The position numbers were made by a program, and so were the translations under genes. A stretch of 61,642 bases of DNA from Candidatus Sumerlaeota bacterium (GTDB taxonomy: Bacteria > Sumerlaeota > Sumerlaeia > MWCT01 > JAUWMI01), in assembly GCA_030613245.1 (NCBI GenBank), contig JAUWMI010000028.1, forward strand, positions 1-61,642. The letters run 5' to 3'. The notes beneath the pieces were generated by a model. The model worked only from the letters and a program-made list of their open reading frames with translations. It had not been told where the DNA came from and did not search any database. Numbering within the stretch: position 1 is the first letter of the stretch; every line of letters begins with the position of its first letter. Shown here one piece after another: positions 26,127 to 33,451 of the stretch.

Positions 26127-26702
26127 ATGTCTACTCGACAGCGGGTGCTCATCTGGGCGATTGTTCTGCTCATCACTGGGGCGTTGAGTTGTGGGGATTC
26201 CAACCGTACGGATCTTGAGGGTGAGCTGGAGCGGCTTGAAAAGCGCACGGCACGCTTGACTGAGGCGGTGAGGGCGCTGAGCGATGCAGCCGACGAGTTG
26301 GGCAAGCTTGTACCGGAGATGCGCCTGGCAGCCATTGATGTGACACTGCTGCGCACGGGCATGATGCTGACCCCATTGATTGCTTCTCCAGGCCGGGCAG
26401 GCCAGGCGGCCGTAGTGATTGGTCCTGTAGAACGCAGCTCGGATAGGCAGGGCAAGGTCACAGAGGTGGGGTGCCGGGTTGTCTTTGCCGGCTTCTCCCA
26501 GGCGGACACTGATAATCTCTCCAGAGAGGAACTCACGGCGATCTGCACTGCGATCTTGTCCCCTTTCAAGGTGGGATACCTTGCCTATTTCCCGGATGAT
26601 GCTGGCGTGTCTTTCCAGCTCAATCTTTTCCATATGGACTCTGCCCAGGGGCCGATTAAGTTTGGAAGCTACAGTATAGAGAAGGGATTGATCCGCAGGT
26701 AA
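26127..26702 (+). CDS. Predicted lipoprotein with N-terminal coiled coil
   Basis: A 191-residue protein. The signal segment VLIWAIVLLITGALSC gives Cys22 as lipidation site. Residues about 28-68 (TDLEGELERLEKRTARLTEAVRALSDAADELGKLV) have heptad spacing of a coiled coil, followed by a compact domain with a hydrophobic core up to SYSIEKGLIRR. GGGAGG precedes the ATG at 26127; the longer frame to 26037 starts inside a repeat. No family recognised. Probably periplasm-facing. Confidence 0.7.
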   Translation: MSTRQRVLIWAIVLLITGALSCGDSNRTDLEGELERLEKRTARLTEAVRALSDAADELGKLVPEMRLAAIDVTLLRTGMMLTPLIASPGRAGQAAVVIGPVERSSDRQGKVTEVGCRVVFAGFSQADTDNLSREELTAICTAILSPFKVGYLAYFPDDAGVSFQLNLFHMDSAQGPIKFGSYSIEKGLIRR

Positions 26703-26802
26703 TCTGGCAGAACACCATGAAGCATTCCTGGGTGAGGTTCTTCAGCAGCTTCTTTGAAAGCGGCTAGCGAGGCTCCAGCACCATCCGACTCATGCAGATG
26801 TA

Positions 26803-28566
26803 TTACTCGTAGTGAAGCCCAGTTCCGCGCGGAACGCAGTCAGGGATTGTGACCGGCAGCTGGCCCTGGGGATTAATTTCGCCGAACAGGACTTGCACGG
26901 CTGCGCGCTGGCAGATTGCAAGATAGCCCCAGGCACACAGGTAGGCATCAATGTCCGGGATGTGGCGTAGTAAATAAGGATTGCCAAATGATATGGCAAT
27001 GACGCTGCAGCCCTGTTTCTTAATTTCGCGCACAAGATTCAGCTGCTTCTCGGGCAGTTCCACCGTTCCTTTATTCACCCTCACCTTTACGAAAAGTCCG
27101 ACGATAATGATGCGATGTTTGCCCGCCTCGTCTCGCACGCTTGCGTAATGCTTGTCAGTGCTGTCCAGGTCAAGTGTTTTGCAGGTCAGACCAGGGAGTC
27201 GTTCCTGGAGCAAGCGTTCAAGCTCGGGCTTGCCCTCGTGTGGGTCACCGAAGATCGAGAGGCACATCACGTCCTGAGGCTTTAGGGTTTTTGGCAAAGG
27301 CAGCAGGTGGTTCTGATTTTTCACCAGCGTGATGCTCTGGCGGGCGGTCTGTTCGGCCAGTGCTTGGCTGGGGGAAGAGGCGAGAAAGGCCTGAGCCTTT
27401 GCAATATCAACGAAACGTTTCTTGTGAAGGCCGAGCCGGGTCTTCACTGTGAGGATGCGGCGGACTGATTCATTGATTCGTTCAGACAGAGAGTGCCCCT
27501 CATGAGTATTTGAGACAGTTTCGGTGCGTACTGCGCGAATGAGATGCTTGATGGTTGCGCCTAAGTCTGGGGGCCTCAGGATAATATCTGCACCAGCGCG
27601 AAGAGAACGGAGTGCAGCTTCGCCAGGCTGGTAATGGCGAGTAATTGCCCCCATACTCATGGCGTCCGTAACGATGAGACCTTTGAACCCGAGCGAATTG
27701 CGGAGCAGCCCGGTAAGAATTGGCTCAGAAAGTGTGGCGGGAGTTTTCGTATCGCCGGTGAGAGAGGGAACCACGATGTGGGCAGTCATGATTGCACCAA
27801 CACCAGCATCAATGACGCGTTTGAAAGGCAGGAGTTCGATCTGGTGAAGACGTTCCGCGCTTGCGTGGATTATAGGTAAGCTGGTATGGGAATCAATGTC
27901 TGTATCCCCATGGCCAGGAAAATGCTTTGCAGTTGCCAGGATGCCCGCATCGTGAATGCCGCGAGTGTAAGCCTCCCCAAGGCGTGCCACAAGTTCAGGG
28001 TCTTCGCCGAAAGAGCGAACATTAATAATAGGATTTGCCGGATTATTGTTGACATCCACTACAGGAGCAAACAGAGCGTGGTACCCAAGCGCTTTTGCTT
28101 CCTTACCAACCACCTTCCCTACTTCGTAGGCCAATTTCTCAGAGCTCGTTGCGCCGAGTGCCATAAGCGGAGGAAACGGAGTTGCTCCTTTGAGCAGGTA
28201 ACCAACGCCGTTTTCCATAGGCGACGTAATGAAAAGGGGAATTTTGGCCATCTCTTGCATGCGATTGATGAGCACAGGGGCTTGAGCGAGCGTGCTGAAG
28301 TAGATGTTGATTCCGCCAACTCTGTAGTCCTCGATAGCCTTTTTAATCTCCAGAAAGCGGGTTGAGGTGGTGGAGAAATCGTAGCCTGAGCAAGGGGCTT
28401 CGATGAGCTGGCCGATTTTTTCTTCCAGCGTCATTTCGACCAATGTCTGCTCGACCCATTTGACTGCCTCTTCGGACAGTTCCTCAGGAAAGCTTCCGGC
28501 GTTCAACCAGGCCGCAAAGCAGGCGAACACCATTAGTGGATGACAAACCCGATGATACACTCGCAT
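26803..28566 (-). CDS. Glycoside hydrolase family 3 beta-N-acetylhexosaminidase-like protein
   Basis: A 587-residue exported protein (signal peptide to about residue 24). The GH3 barrel has KIGQLIEAP, the NagZ-type loop KHFPGHGDTDIDSH (214-227, with Asp225 and His227 as the expected acid/base dyad) and VTDAMSMGA (nucleophile Asp301). The second alpha/beta sandwich domain follows from about 395 (SITLVKNQNHLLPL). The His-Asp loop marks N-acetylglucosaminidases rather than beta-glucosidases, so peptidoglycan or chitin fragments are likely substrates. The C-terminus is short but ends in a normal stop. AAAGGA precedes the ATG. Confidence 0.9.
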   Translation of the reverse strand: MRVYHRVCHPLMVFACFAAWLNAGSFPEELSEEAVKWVEQTLVEMTLEEKIGQLIEAPCSGYDFSTTSTRFLEIKKAIEDYRVGGINIYFSTLAQAPVLINRMQEMAKIPLFITSPMENGVGYLLKGATPFPPLMALGATSSEKLAYEVGKVVGKEAKALGYHALFAPVVDVNNNPANPIINVRSFGEDPELVARLGEAYTRGIHDAGILATAKHFPGHGDTDIDSHTSLPIIHASAERLHQIELLPFKRVIDAGVGAIMTAHIVVPSLTGDTKTPATLSEPILTGLLRNSLGFKGLIVTDAMSMGAITRHYQPGEAALRSLRAGADIILRPPDLGATIKHLIRAVRTETVSNTHEGHSLSERINESVRRILTVKTRLGLHKKRFVDIAKAQAFLASSPSQALAEQTARQSITLVKNQNHLLPLPKTLKPQDVMCLSIFGDPHEGKPELERLLQERLPGLTCKTLDLDSTDKHYASVRDEAGKHRIIIVGLFVKVRVNKGTVELPEKQLNLVREIKKQGCSVIAISFGNPYLLRHIPDIDAYLCAWGYLAICQRAAVQVLFGEINPQGQLPVTIPDCVPRGTGLHYE

Positions 28567-28636
28567 GACTGTCGCATTCCTTTCTGCCAGAATAAATGCG
28601 GTTCGAGCCGTCTCTTTCGTTGTTCACAGCCCAGAT

Positions 28637-28700
28637 GGGCATGGCACGATTGTTCAATGCTTGAGTTATACCAGCTGGACTCTGGTGGAAGCAAGCTGGA
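28637..28700 (-). promoter_or_regulatory. Upstream element shared with the radical SAM gene
   Basis: This block in front of the GH3 gene resembles 30466-30528 in front of the radical SAM gene: GGCAC.ATTGTT.AATGC..G..TTATA.CAGCTG and a following GAAGCAA. On the minus strand it contains TTGCTT and TATAAC 18 bases apart, so it may be a shared promoter type or a dispersed repeat. Confidence 0.4.
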
Positions 28701-28798
28701 AATTGCAAAGCGGTTTGCACAACCGCGTATGGTTTGGCTCTTACAATGAAAGTTCAACGGGTCATGTGGCTTATATTGATGAGGTGAACACCTTCTTC

Positions 28799-28875
28799 TT
28801 GTCCGTGCACTGAAAATGGGGTATAATGTATTGCGTGTTTGCAAAGTGCCGAGCAAGGCGAGGCATTTGTGCAAA
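28799..28875 (+). promoter_or_regulatory. Promoter-like sequence with downstream hairpin and no gene
   Basis: TTGTCC (28799-28804) and a perfect TATAAT (28822-28827) are 17 bases apart. Eleven bases on, 28838-28875 folds as TTTGC..TGCC..GGCA..GCAAA. No plus-strand gene follows, so a small RNA or a chance match are the options. Confidence 0.35.
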
Positions 28876-28918
28876 GTGTAGCCACAAACGCTCTTAGGGG
28901 CGGTTCTTTCTTTTCATT

Positions 28919-30418
28919 TCACAGGTATTTTTCAAAAGTCTTCCGAAAATGGAAGCCATAAATCGCAAAAGTCGTAGCTAATGGAAGAAATCGTGGACAC
29001 GTGAACAACGACCAGAAAATAAGTTTCCAATAATGAACCCTTTCTTTCCCTATTATTCCTAAACACAATATTGATTTAAAGAATGCCCCAAGATAGTTGA
29101 AATGGAATCGAAATATCCTTCTTTTTGACGGCTTATATTCTTTTAGAAACTCTCTGATCCGCTCATAATAATAAGCGGGAGAATAAATTGTAGAGAGAAT
29201 CTTTTTATAACCGTTAATAAGTGCGTCATAGTTCATTTTCGGAATGAAGTTAATTGAGCAGTCCGTATTGTCACCAGAAATATCTTTTAACAACCGATTC
29301 TCTTTTTCAAGACGATGGTAAAGTCTTGTGCCATGGAGAGCATTTAATAGGCCAACCATTGCAGTAACAATCCCACTTTTTTGAATGAACTTAATTTGTC
29401 TTTCGAAAATTGAAAGCGGATCATTATCAAAACCTACAATAAATCCTCCCTGCACCTGTAAACCAAACTTCTGGATTTTTTTAACGCAGGCGATTAAATC
29501 ACGATTCTTGTTCTGGAACTTAGTGCATTCGGTTAAACTCTCTTCGTTCGGAGTTTCAATGCCAACAAACACTGTATCAAATCCTGCTTTAACCATCAAT
29601 TGCATTAGTTCTTCATCGTCAGAAAGATCTATTGACGCTTGCGTGATAAAGGGGAACGGATACTTTCTCTGCTCCATCCATTTAGCAATAGCGGGCAAAA
29701 GTTCCCTTTTCAATTTCCTTTTATTCCCGATAAAATTATCATCAACAAAAAATACTCCGTCCCTCCAGCCCCGTGAGTATAGGCTCTCTAACTCTGCTAC
29801 TACCTGGTCTTTTGTCTTTGTTCGTGATATGCGTCCGTAGAGTAGAGTGATGTCACAGAATTCGCAATTAAAAGGACAACCCCGTGAATACTGAATATTC
29901 ATCGTGGCGTATTTTTTCATATTAATAAGTTCCCAGAGAGGGATGGGTGTCGTCTTTAAATCGGCCCATTGATCAGAAGTGTAAATATGGTTAGCACACC
30001 CATTTTTCAAATCTTCTAGGAATGGAGGTAGCGTAATTTCAGCCTCATTAAGCACAAAATGATCTACACCCTTGAATTCTTCATATCCAGTGGTAAAAAG
30101 AGGGCCACCAGCCACAATCTTAACACCTAATTCTTTGCATCTGGTGATGATTTCTTTTACAGATTCTTTTTGGATGGATATAGCACTGATAAAAACAAAA
30201 TCAGCCCACTTAAGGTCTTTATCATTCAGGGTCGTTACATTCATATCCACCAGTTTTTTCTCCCACTCTTCGGGAAGCATCGCAGCGATAGTCAATAACC
30301 CGAGGGGTGGATTAGTTGCCTTTTTAAAGATAAACTTTAAGGCATGTTTAAAACTCCAGAAGGTGTCTGGATACTTTGGATAAACAAGAAGTATTTTCAT
30401 TTTAGATTTCTTATTCAT
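28919..30418 (-). CDS. B12-binding-domain radical SAM protein with DUF4070-like C-terminus
   Basis: About 499 residues. An N-terminal cobalamin-binding-like Rossmann domain (ILLVYPKYPDTFW, PPLGLLTIAAMLP, DFVFISAISIQKESV, VAGGPLFT) is followed by a radical SAM core with the cluster motif CPFNCEFC and GRISRTKTKDQVVAEL, then the DUF4070-type C-terminal region with aromatic and basic segments. Relatives include hopanoid methylases and bacteriochlorophyll or lipid methylases. The B12 domain lacks a clear DxHxxG, as in many members. The start is taken at ATG 30418; ATG 30400 (MKILLVYP) is also possible. The gene is AT-rich compared with its neighbours. Confidence 0.85.
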   Translation of the reverse strand: MNKKSKMKILLVYPKYPDTFWSFKHALKFIFKKATNPPLGLLTIAAMLPEEWEKKLVDMNVTTLNDKDLKWADFVFISAISIQKESVKEIITRCKELGVKIVAGGPLFTTGYEEFKGVDHFVLNEAEITLPPFLEDLKNGCANHIYTSDQWADLKTTPIPLWELINMKKYATMNIQYSRGCPFNCEFCDITLLYGRISRTKTKDQVVAELESLYSRGWRDGVFFVDDNFIGNKRKLKRELLPAIAKWMEQRKYPFPFITQASIDLSDDEELMQLMVKAGFDTVFVGIETPNEESLTECTKFQNKNRDLIACVKKIQKFGLQVQGGFIVGFDNDPLSIFERQIKFIQKSGIVTAMVGLLNALHGTRLYHRLEKENRLLKDISGDNTDCSINFIPKMNYDALINGYKKILSTIYSPAYYYERIREFLKEYKPSKRRIFRFHFNYLGAFFKSILCLGIIGKERVHYWKLIFWSLFTCPRFLPLATTFAIYGFHFRKTFEKYL

Positions 30419-30465
30419 ATTTTTGAGGGGTGGCAAAGGTGACAAAAAGTTTCGCCTGAACGCAG

Positions 30466-30528
30466 ATCGCTGGCACCATTGTTGAATGCCCGGCTTATAT
30501 CAGCTGCTTGGATGAAGCAATGTCGCGT
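30466..30528 (-). promoter_or_regulatory. Upstream element shared with the GH3 gene
   Basis: This is the second copy of the block described at 28637-28700, about 50 bases in front of the radical SAM start. On the minus strand TTGCTT and TATAAG are 15 bases apart. The rest of 30529-30733 shows no gene. Confidence 0.4.
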
Positions 30529-30733
30529 ACCTCTGCAATGTGCAATTGCATAGAGCATACCTGCACTGAACGGGGGAACAAAAAATTTACGTTCAGCTGG
30601 ACAATTTTTGCATTGCGGTCATACGCTCGCCTTATGAATCGTATTTTTTCAGTAAACAAGGCATTGCTGCGGATTTATGCAACATACAAGGCGTTTAACT
30701 ATAGTTGTTCATAGGAAACTGCACACGAATGAA

Positions 30734-30762
30734 GTAGGGGCAGGTTTCAAACCTGCCCCTAC
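30734..30762. repeat. REP-type palindrome GTAGGGGCAGG/CCTGCCCCTAC
   Basis: A perfect 29-base palindrome 18 bases after the hflC stop codon. It would form a very stable hairpin in the hflKC mRNA, but there is no T-run for a classical terminator. Confidence 0.85.
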
Positions 30763-30779
30763 CAATTTCGATGTGTGGG

Positions 30780-31730
30780 TTAACGCCCTTCCGCTGGTAA
30801 TGAACGCTTTAAGTAATTAAAATAGTCTCCTTCCGTGGTCAGGATGATCCAGGTGTTCTGCTTTAAGGTGTCCTTATAGGATTCCATTGTTCGAAGGAAC
30901 GAGTAGAATTCCGGGTCCTTATTGTAGGCCTCTGCATAAATATTCGTCGCTTCGCCGTCGGCCCTGCCCTTAATCTCTTCAGATTTGCGATAGGCTTCCG
31001 AGAGTACTACCTTAAGTTCGCGTTCCTTCTTGCCAAGGATTTCCATGCGTAGTGCCTGGCCCTCGGAGCGATATTTTTCCGCCATCTGTTTGCGCTCGGC
31101 AATCATGCGGTCGTAGACTTTGCGTCGCACGGTTTCCACGTAGTTGATCCGCTTTATCTGCACGTCTACCAGCTCAATGCCATACTGGGGGACGATGGCC
31201 TGAGCCTCTTTAAGGATATCAGCGGCAATGACCTCGCGGCCGAACATAATTTCTTCTATCTCAACGATGGCGCTCTCTTCGCCTTCAGTGCCGATTTCAG
31301 TGGCCATTGGCCGATTACTCGAGCGAATCGCTTCGAGCAGGACGTGGGCTGTGAGTTGATTGCGCACGGCACTATCTATAATATCGTCCAGGCGTGCCTG
31401 GGCGCCAGCTTCACTGCGGACCGACTGGAGGAACTTTAGGGGTTCTGTAATGTGCCAGCGTGCGTAGGTGTCTACCCAGATGTACTTCTTGTCCAGTGTT
31501 GGAATCTGGGTCGGGTATCCATCCCACTCGAGCAGACGGTCTTCAAAGGAGTGAACCGTTTGAATGAAGGGCTTCTTGGTGTGGAGTCCCGGGTCTTTGA
31601 TTTCCCGGATCGGCTTTCCGAATTCCGTGATAACGACCTGCTGAGTTTCGGTCACGACGAAGAAGGTGCTGGCGAGGACAATGATTACGACGAGCAGCAG
31701 GCCCAGGAGGATGATCGGTATAGTTTTCAT
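30780..31730 (-). CDS. hflC: HflC, SPFH/band-7 subunit of the FtsH modulator complex
   Basis: A 316-residue protein with one N-terminal membrane anchor (IPIILLGLLLVVIIVLASTFFVV), then the SPFH domain (VVITEFGKPIREIKDPGLHTKKPFIQTV, WVDTYARWHITEP) and the long helix rich in Glu/Arg/Ala (AERKQMAEKYRSEGQALRMEILGKKERELK). YAEAYNKDPEFYSFLRTMESYK near the end is a hallmark of HflC. It forms a ring with HflK around FtsH at the inner membrane. The ATG overlaps the hflK stop (ATGA), so translation is coupled. Confidence 0.95.
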   Translation of the reverse strand: MKTIPIILLGLLLVVIIVLASTFFVVTETQQVVITEFGKPIREIKDPGLHTKKPFIQTVHSFEDRLLEWDGYPTQIPTLDKKYIWVDTYARWHITEPLKFLQSVRSEAGAQARLDDIIDSAVRNQLTAHVLLEAIRSSNRPMATEIGTEGEESAIVEIEEIMFGREVIAADILKEAQAIVPQYGIELVDVQIKRINYVETVRRKVYDRMIAERKQMAEKYRSEGQALRMEILGKKERELKVVLSEAYRKSEEIKGRADGEATNIYAEAYNKDPEFYSFLRTMESYKDTLKQNTWIILTTEGDYFNYLKRSLPAEGR

Positions 31731-32704
31731 TTTAGCCCTCCTTCCTTCGTGAGTGGCAGAAGCTGCAGGATGCCGCGCTGTGATTCGTCAATGATGTACT
31801 TGCGTTCGAGTTGTGGCAGCACCTGTGAAATAGTTTCAATGTAAATACGGCGGCGAGTGACATCTTTGGCATCCTTATACTCTTCCCAAACCGATACGAA
31901 CCGTGCGGCATCGCCTTTGGCAGTATTGGTGCGATTAATGGCATACGCCTCGGCCTCCTGGATCATTTTCTCTGCTTCCCCCTGTGCTCTGGGCACTTCG
32001 CGGTTGTATTCCTGCCAGGCTTCATTAACGAAGCGCTCGCGATCTTGTTTCGCCTCATTCACCTCGTTAAACGCTGCTTTCACTTCTTCAGGGGGATTGA
32101 CATCCTGGAGCTTAACCGTAACGATCGAGATGCCAGTTTCATAGGCATCAAGCAGCTGCTGCATCTTGACCTGCGCTTCCTGGTCTATCTCGATGCGGCG
32201 CATGGTGAGGACTTCGTCCACCGAGCTGTCGCCAGCGATATTGCGAAGCACGCTCTCCGAGACGTCGCGGATGGTTCTGCGTACGTCGCGCACCTTGAAG
32301 AGATAGTCGACCGGATCTTTGATCTTAAACTGGACAATCCACTCGACTATTGCACAGTTGAGATCGCCGCAGAGCATTAGCGCTTCGTCCTTCATTTCCC
32401 TTTCTGCGTACGTTGTGCGCACCCCGGGCTTCAACGTGCGAAAGCCAAACTCTTCTTTGAAAATGCGCTCCACCGCAGGCTTCTTTACGGTTTCAATCCA
32501 GAAGGGGAGCTTGAAGTGCAGCCCGGGTTGCGTAATGTGGATAAATTTGCCAAACCGCAGGACTACGCCGAGCTCATCTTGCGCTACGGTGTATACGCTG
32601 GTGAACAGCGCAACCAGGATCACGATGATGGCTATGATCCCGCCGCTTGCCCCGCTGATCTGGCGTAGATTCGGTTTCCATTCGATTTCCCGAACGTTCG
32701 CCAT
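31727..32704 (-). CDS. hflK: HflK, SPFH/band-7 subunit of the FtsH modulator complex
   Basis: A 325-residue partner of HflC: membrane segment GGIIAIIVILVALFTSVYTVA, SPFH core (GVVLRFGKFIHITQPGLHFKLPFWIETV, IVEWIVQFKIKDPVDYLFKVRD), VITVKLQDVNPPEEVKAAFNEVNEAKQDRERFVNEA and a coiled region with AEAYAINRTNTAKGDAARF. The Gly-rich N-terminal extension of enterobacterial HflK is absent. AGGAGG precedes the ATG at 32704. The two genes form a simple hflK-hflC operon. Confidence 0.95.
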   Translation of the reverse strand: MANVREIEWKPNLRQISGASGGIIAIIVILVALFTSVYTVAQDELGVVLRFGKFIHITQPGLHFKLPFWIETVKKPAVERIFKEEFGFRTLKPGVRTTYAEREMKDEALMLCGDLNCAIVEWIVQFKIKDPVDYLFKVRDVRRTIRDVSESVLRNIAGDSSVDEVLTMRRIEIDQEAQVKMQQLLDAYETGISIVTVKLQDVNPPEEVKAAFNEVNEAKQDRERFVNEAWQEYNREVPRAQGEAEKMIQEAEAYAINRTNTAKGDAARFVSVWEEYKDAKDVTRRRIYIETISQVLPQLERKYIIDESQRGILQLLPLTKEGGLK

Positions 32705-32890
32705 TATATCCTCCTCTCATAATATTGTGTGCGCAGGCGCAGCAGGCAGTCTGGTATGCTCCTCGGGCAGCACGGCGAGCCTGAAAAACAATTGACCAAT
32801 ATGGCAGACCACGCCTGCGATCTGCTGCCAAGAGAGCACCGAGTATTGGCGTTGTCAAGTCGGATCGTATAGGATTATACCTCATCCGTA

Positions 32891-32919
32891 GTGAGGGCAG
32901 GTTTCAAACCTGCCCCTAC
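32891..32919. repeat. REP-type palindrome GTGAGGGCAGG/CCTGCCCCTAC
   Basis: Third copy of the GCAGGTTT.AAACCTGC palindrome, with two changed bases in the left arm. It lies between hflK and the inverted long repeat. Confidence 0.8.
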
Positions 32920-32974
32920 AATCTGCGCGAGGCATATAGGGGCGAGCCCGCGGTTCGAGCATATTTTTTTTGGT

Positions 32975-33181
32975 TCTTTGTCAGATAGGTTAGCAAGAAA
33001 GCCTGTGATGCATTGGATAACTTCAGTGTTTTCGTATCTCGGCAAGCGTACGGCAAGTGCTCGGATCTGTGCCTCATTACGTAATGTGCCTGCTGTGTAT
33101 TCCCTCTTCACCAGCCAACAGGACGAGTAGGGGTGTTTAATTAAACGCCCCCATTATTCAGCCGACCTTTTTCTATTGTTA
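32975..33181 (-). repeat. Long dispersed repeat, copy 2 (inverted partner of 1-206)
   Basis: The minus strand from 33181 to 32975 reproduces 1-206, including the TTTAATTAAACGCCCC palindrome end and the MKREYTAGTLRNEAQI frame. The bases from 33182 to 33451 hold a CCCCTCACC...GGTGAGGGGG inverted repeat (33250-33302) and no gene. Confidence 0.85.
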
Positions 33182-33249
33182 CGATCAAAAAACGCTAACT
33201 CATTTGACAAAGAGCCTCTTTTTCTATGATTTTGTTAATGCATTCATAG

Positions 33250-33302
33250 CCCCCTCACCCCTTCCCTCTCCCCACTGGGGAGAGGAGTAAGGTGAGGGGG
33301 TA
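33250..33302. repeat. CCCCTCACCCC / GGTGAGGGGG inverted repeat
   Basis: Inverted arms CCCCCTCACC and GGTGAGGGGG enclose CTCTCCCCACTGGGGAGAG, itself a palindrome. This nested hairpin is a common intergenic repeat and lies between two copies of AACTCATTTGA.AAAGAGCC (33197-33215 and 33320-33338). Confidence 0.75.
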
Positions 33303-33451
33303 TCTCTCCCAAAATGGTAACTCATTTGAGAAAGAGCCTTTTTTTTAATAAATAATAATTGTCTTTTGGACATTTCTGTAACATAGACAGGCTTGGATAA
33401 GCAGCGATACCAGGCTGTTCAATATTTTGTTTTGAGGCAACATCGAGTGGA

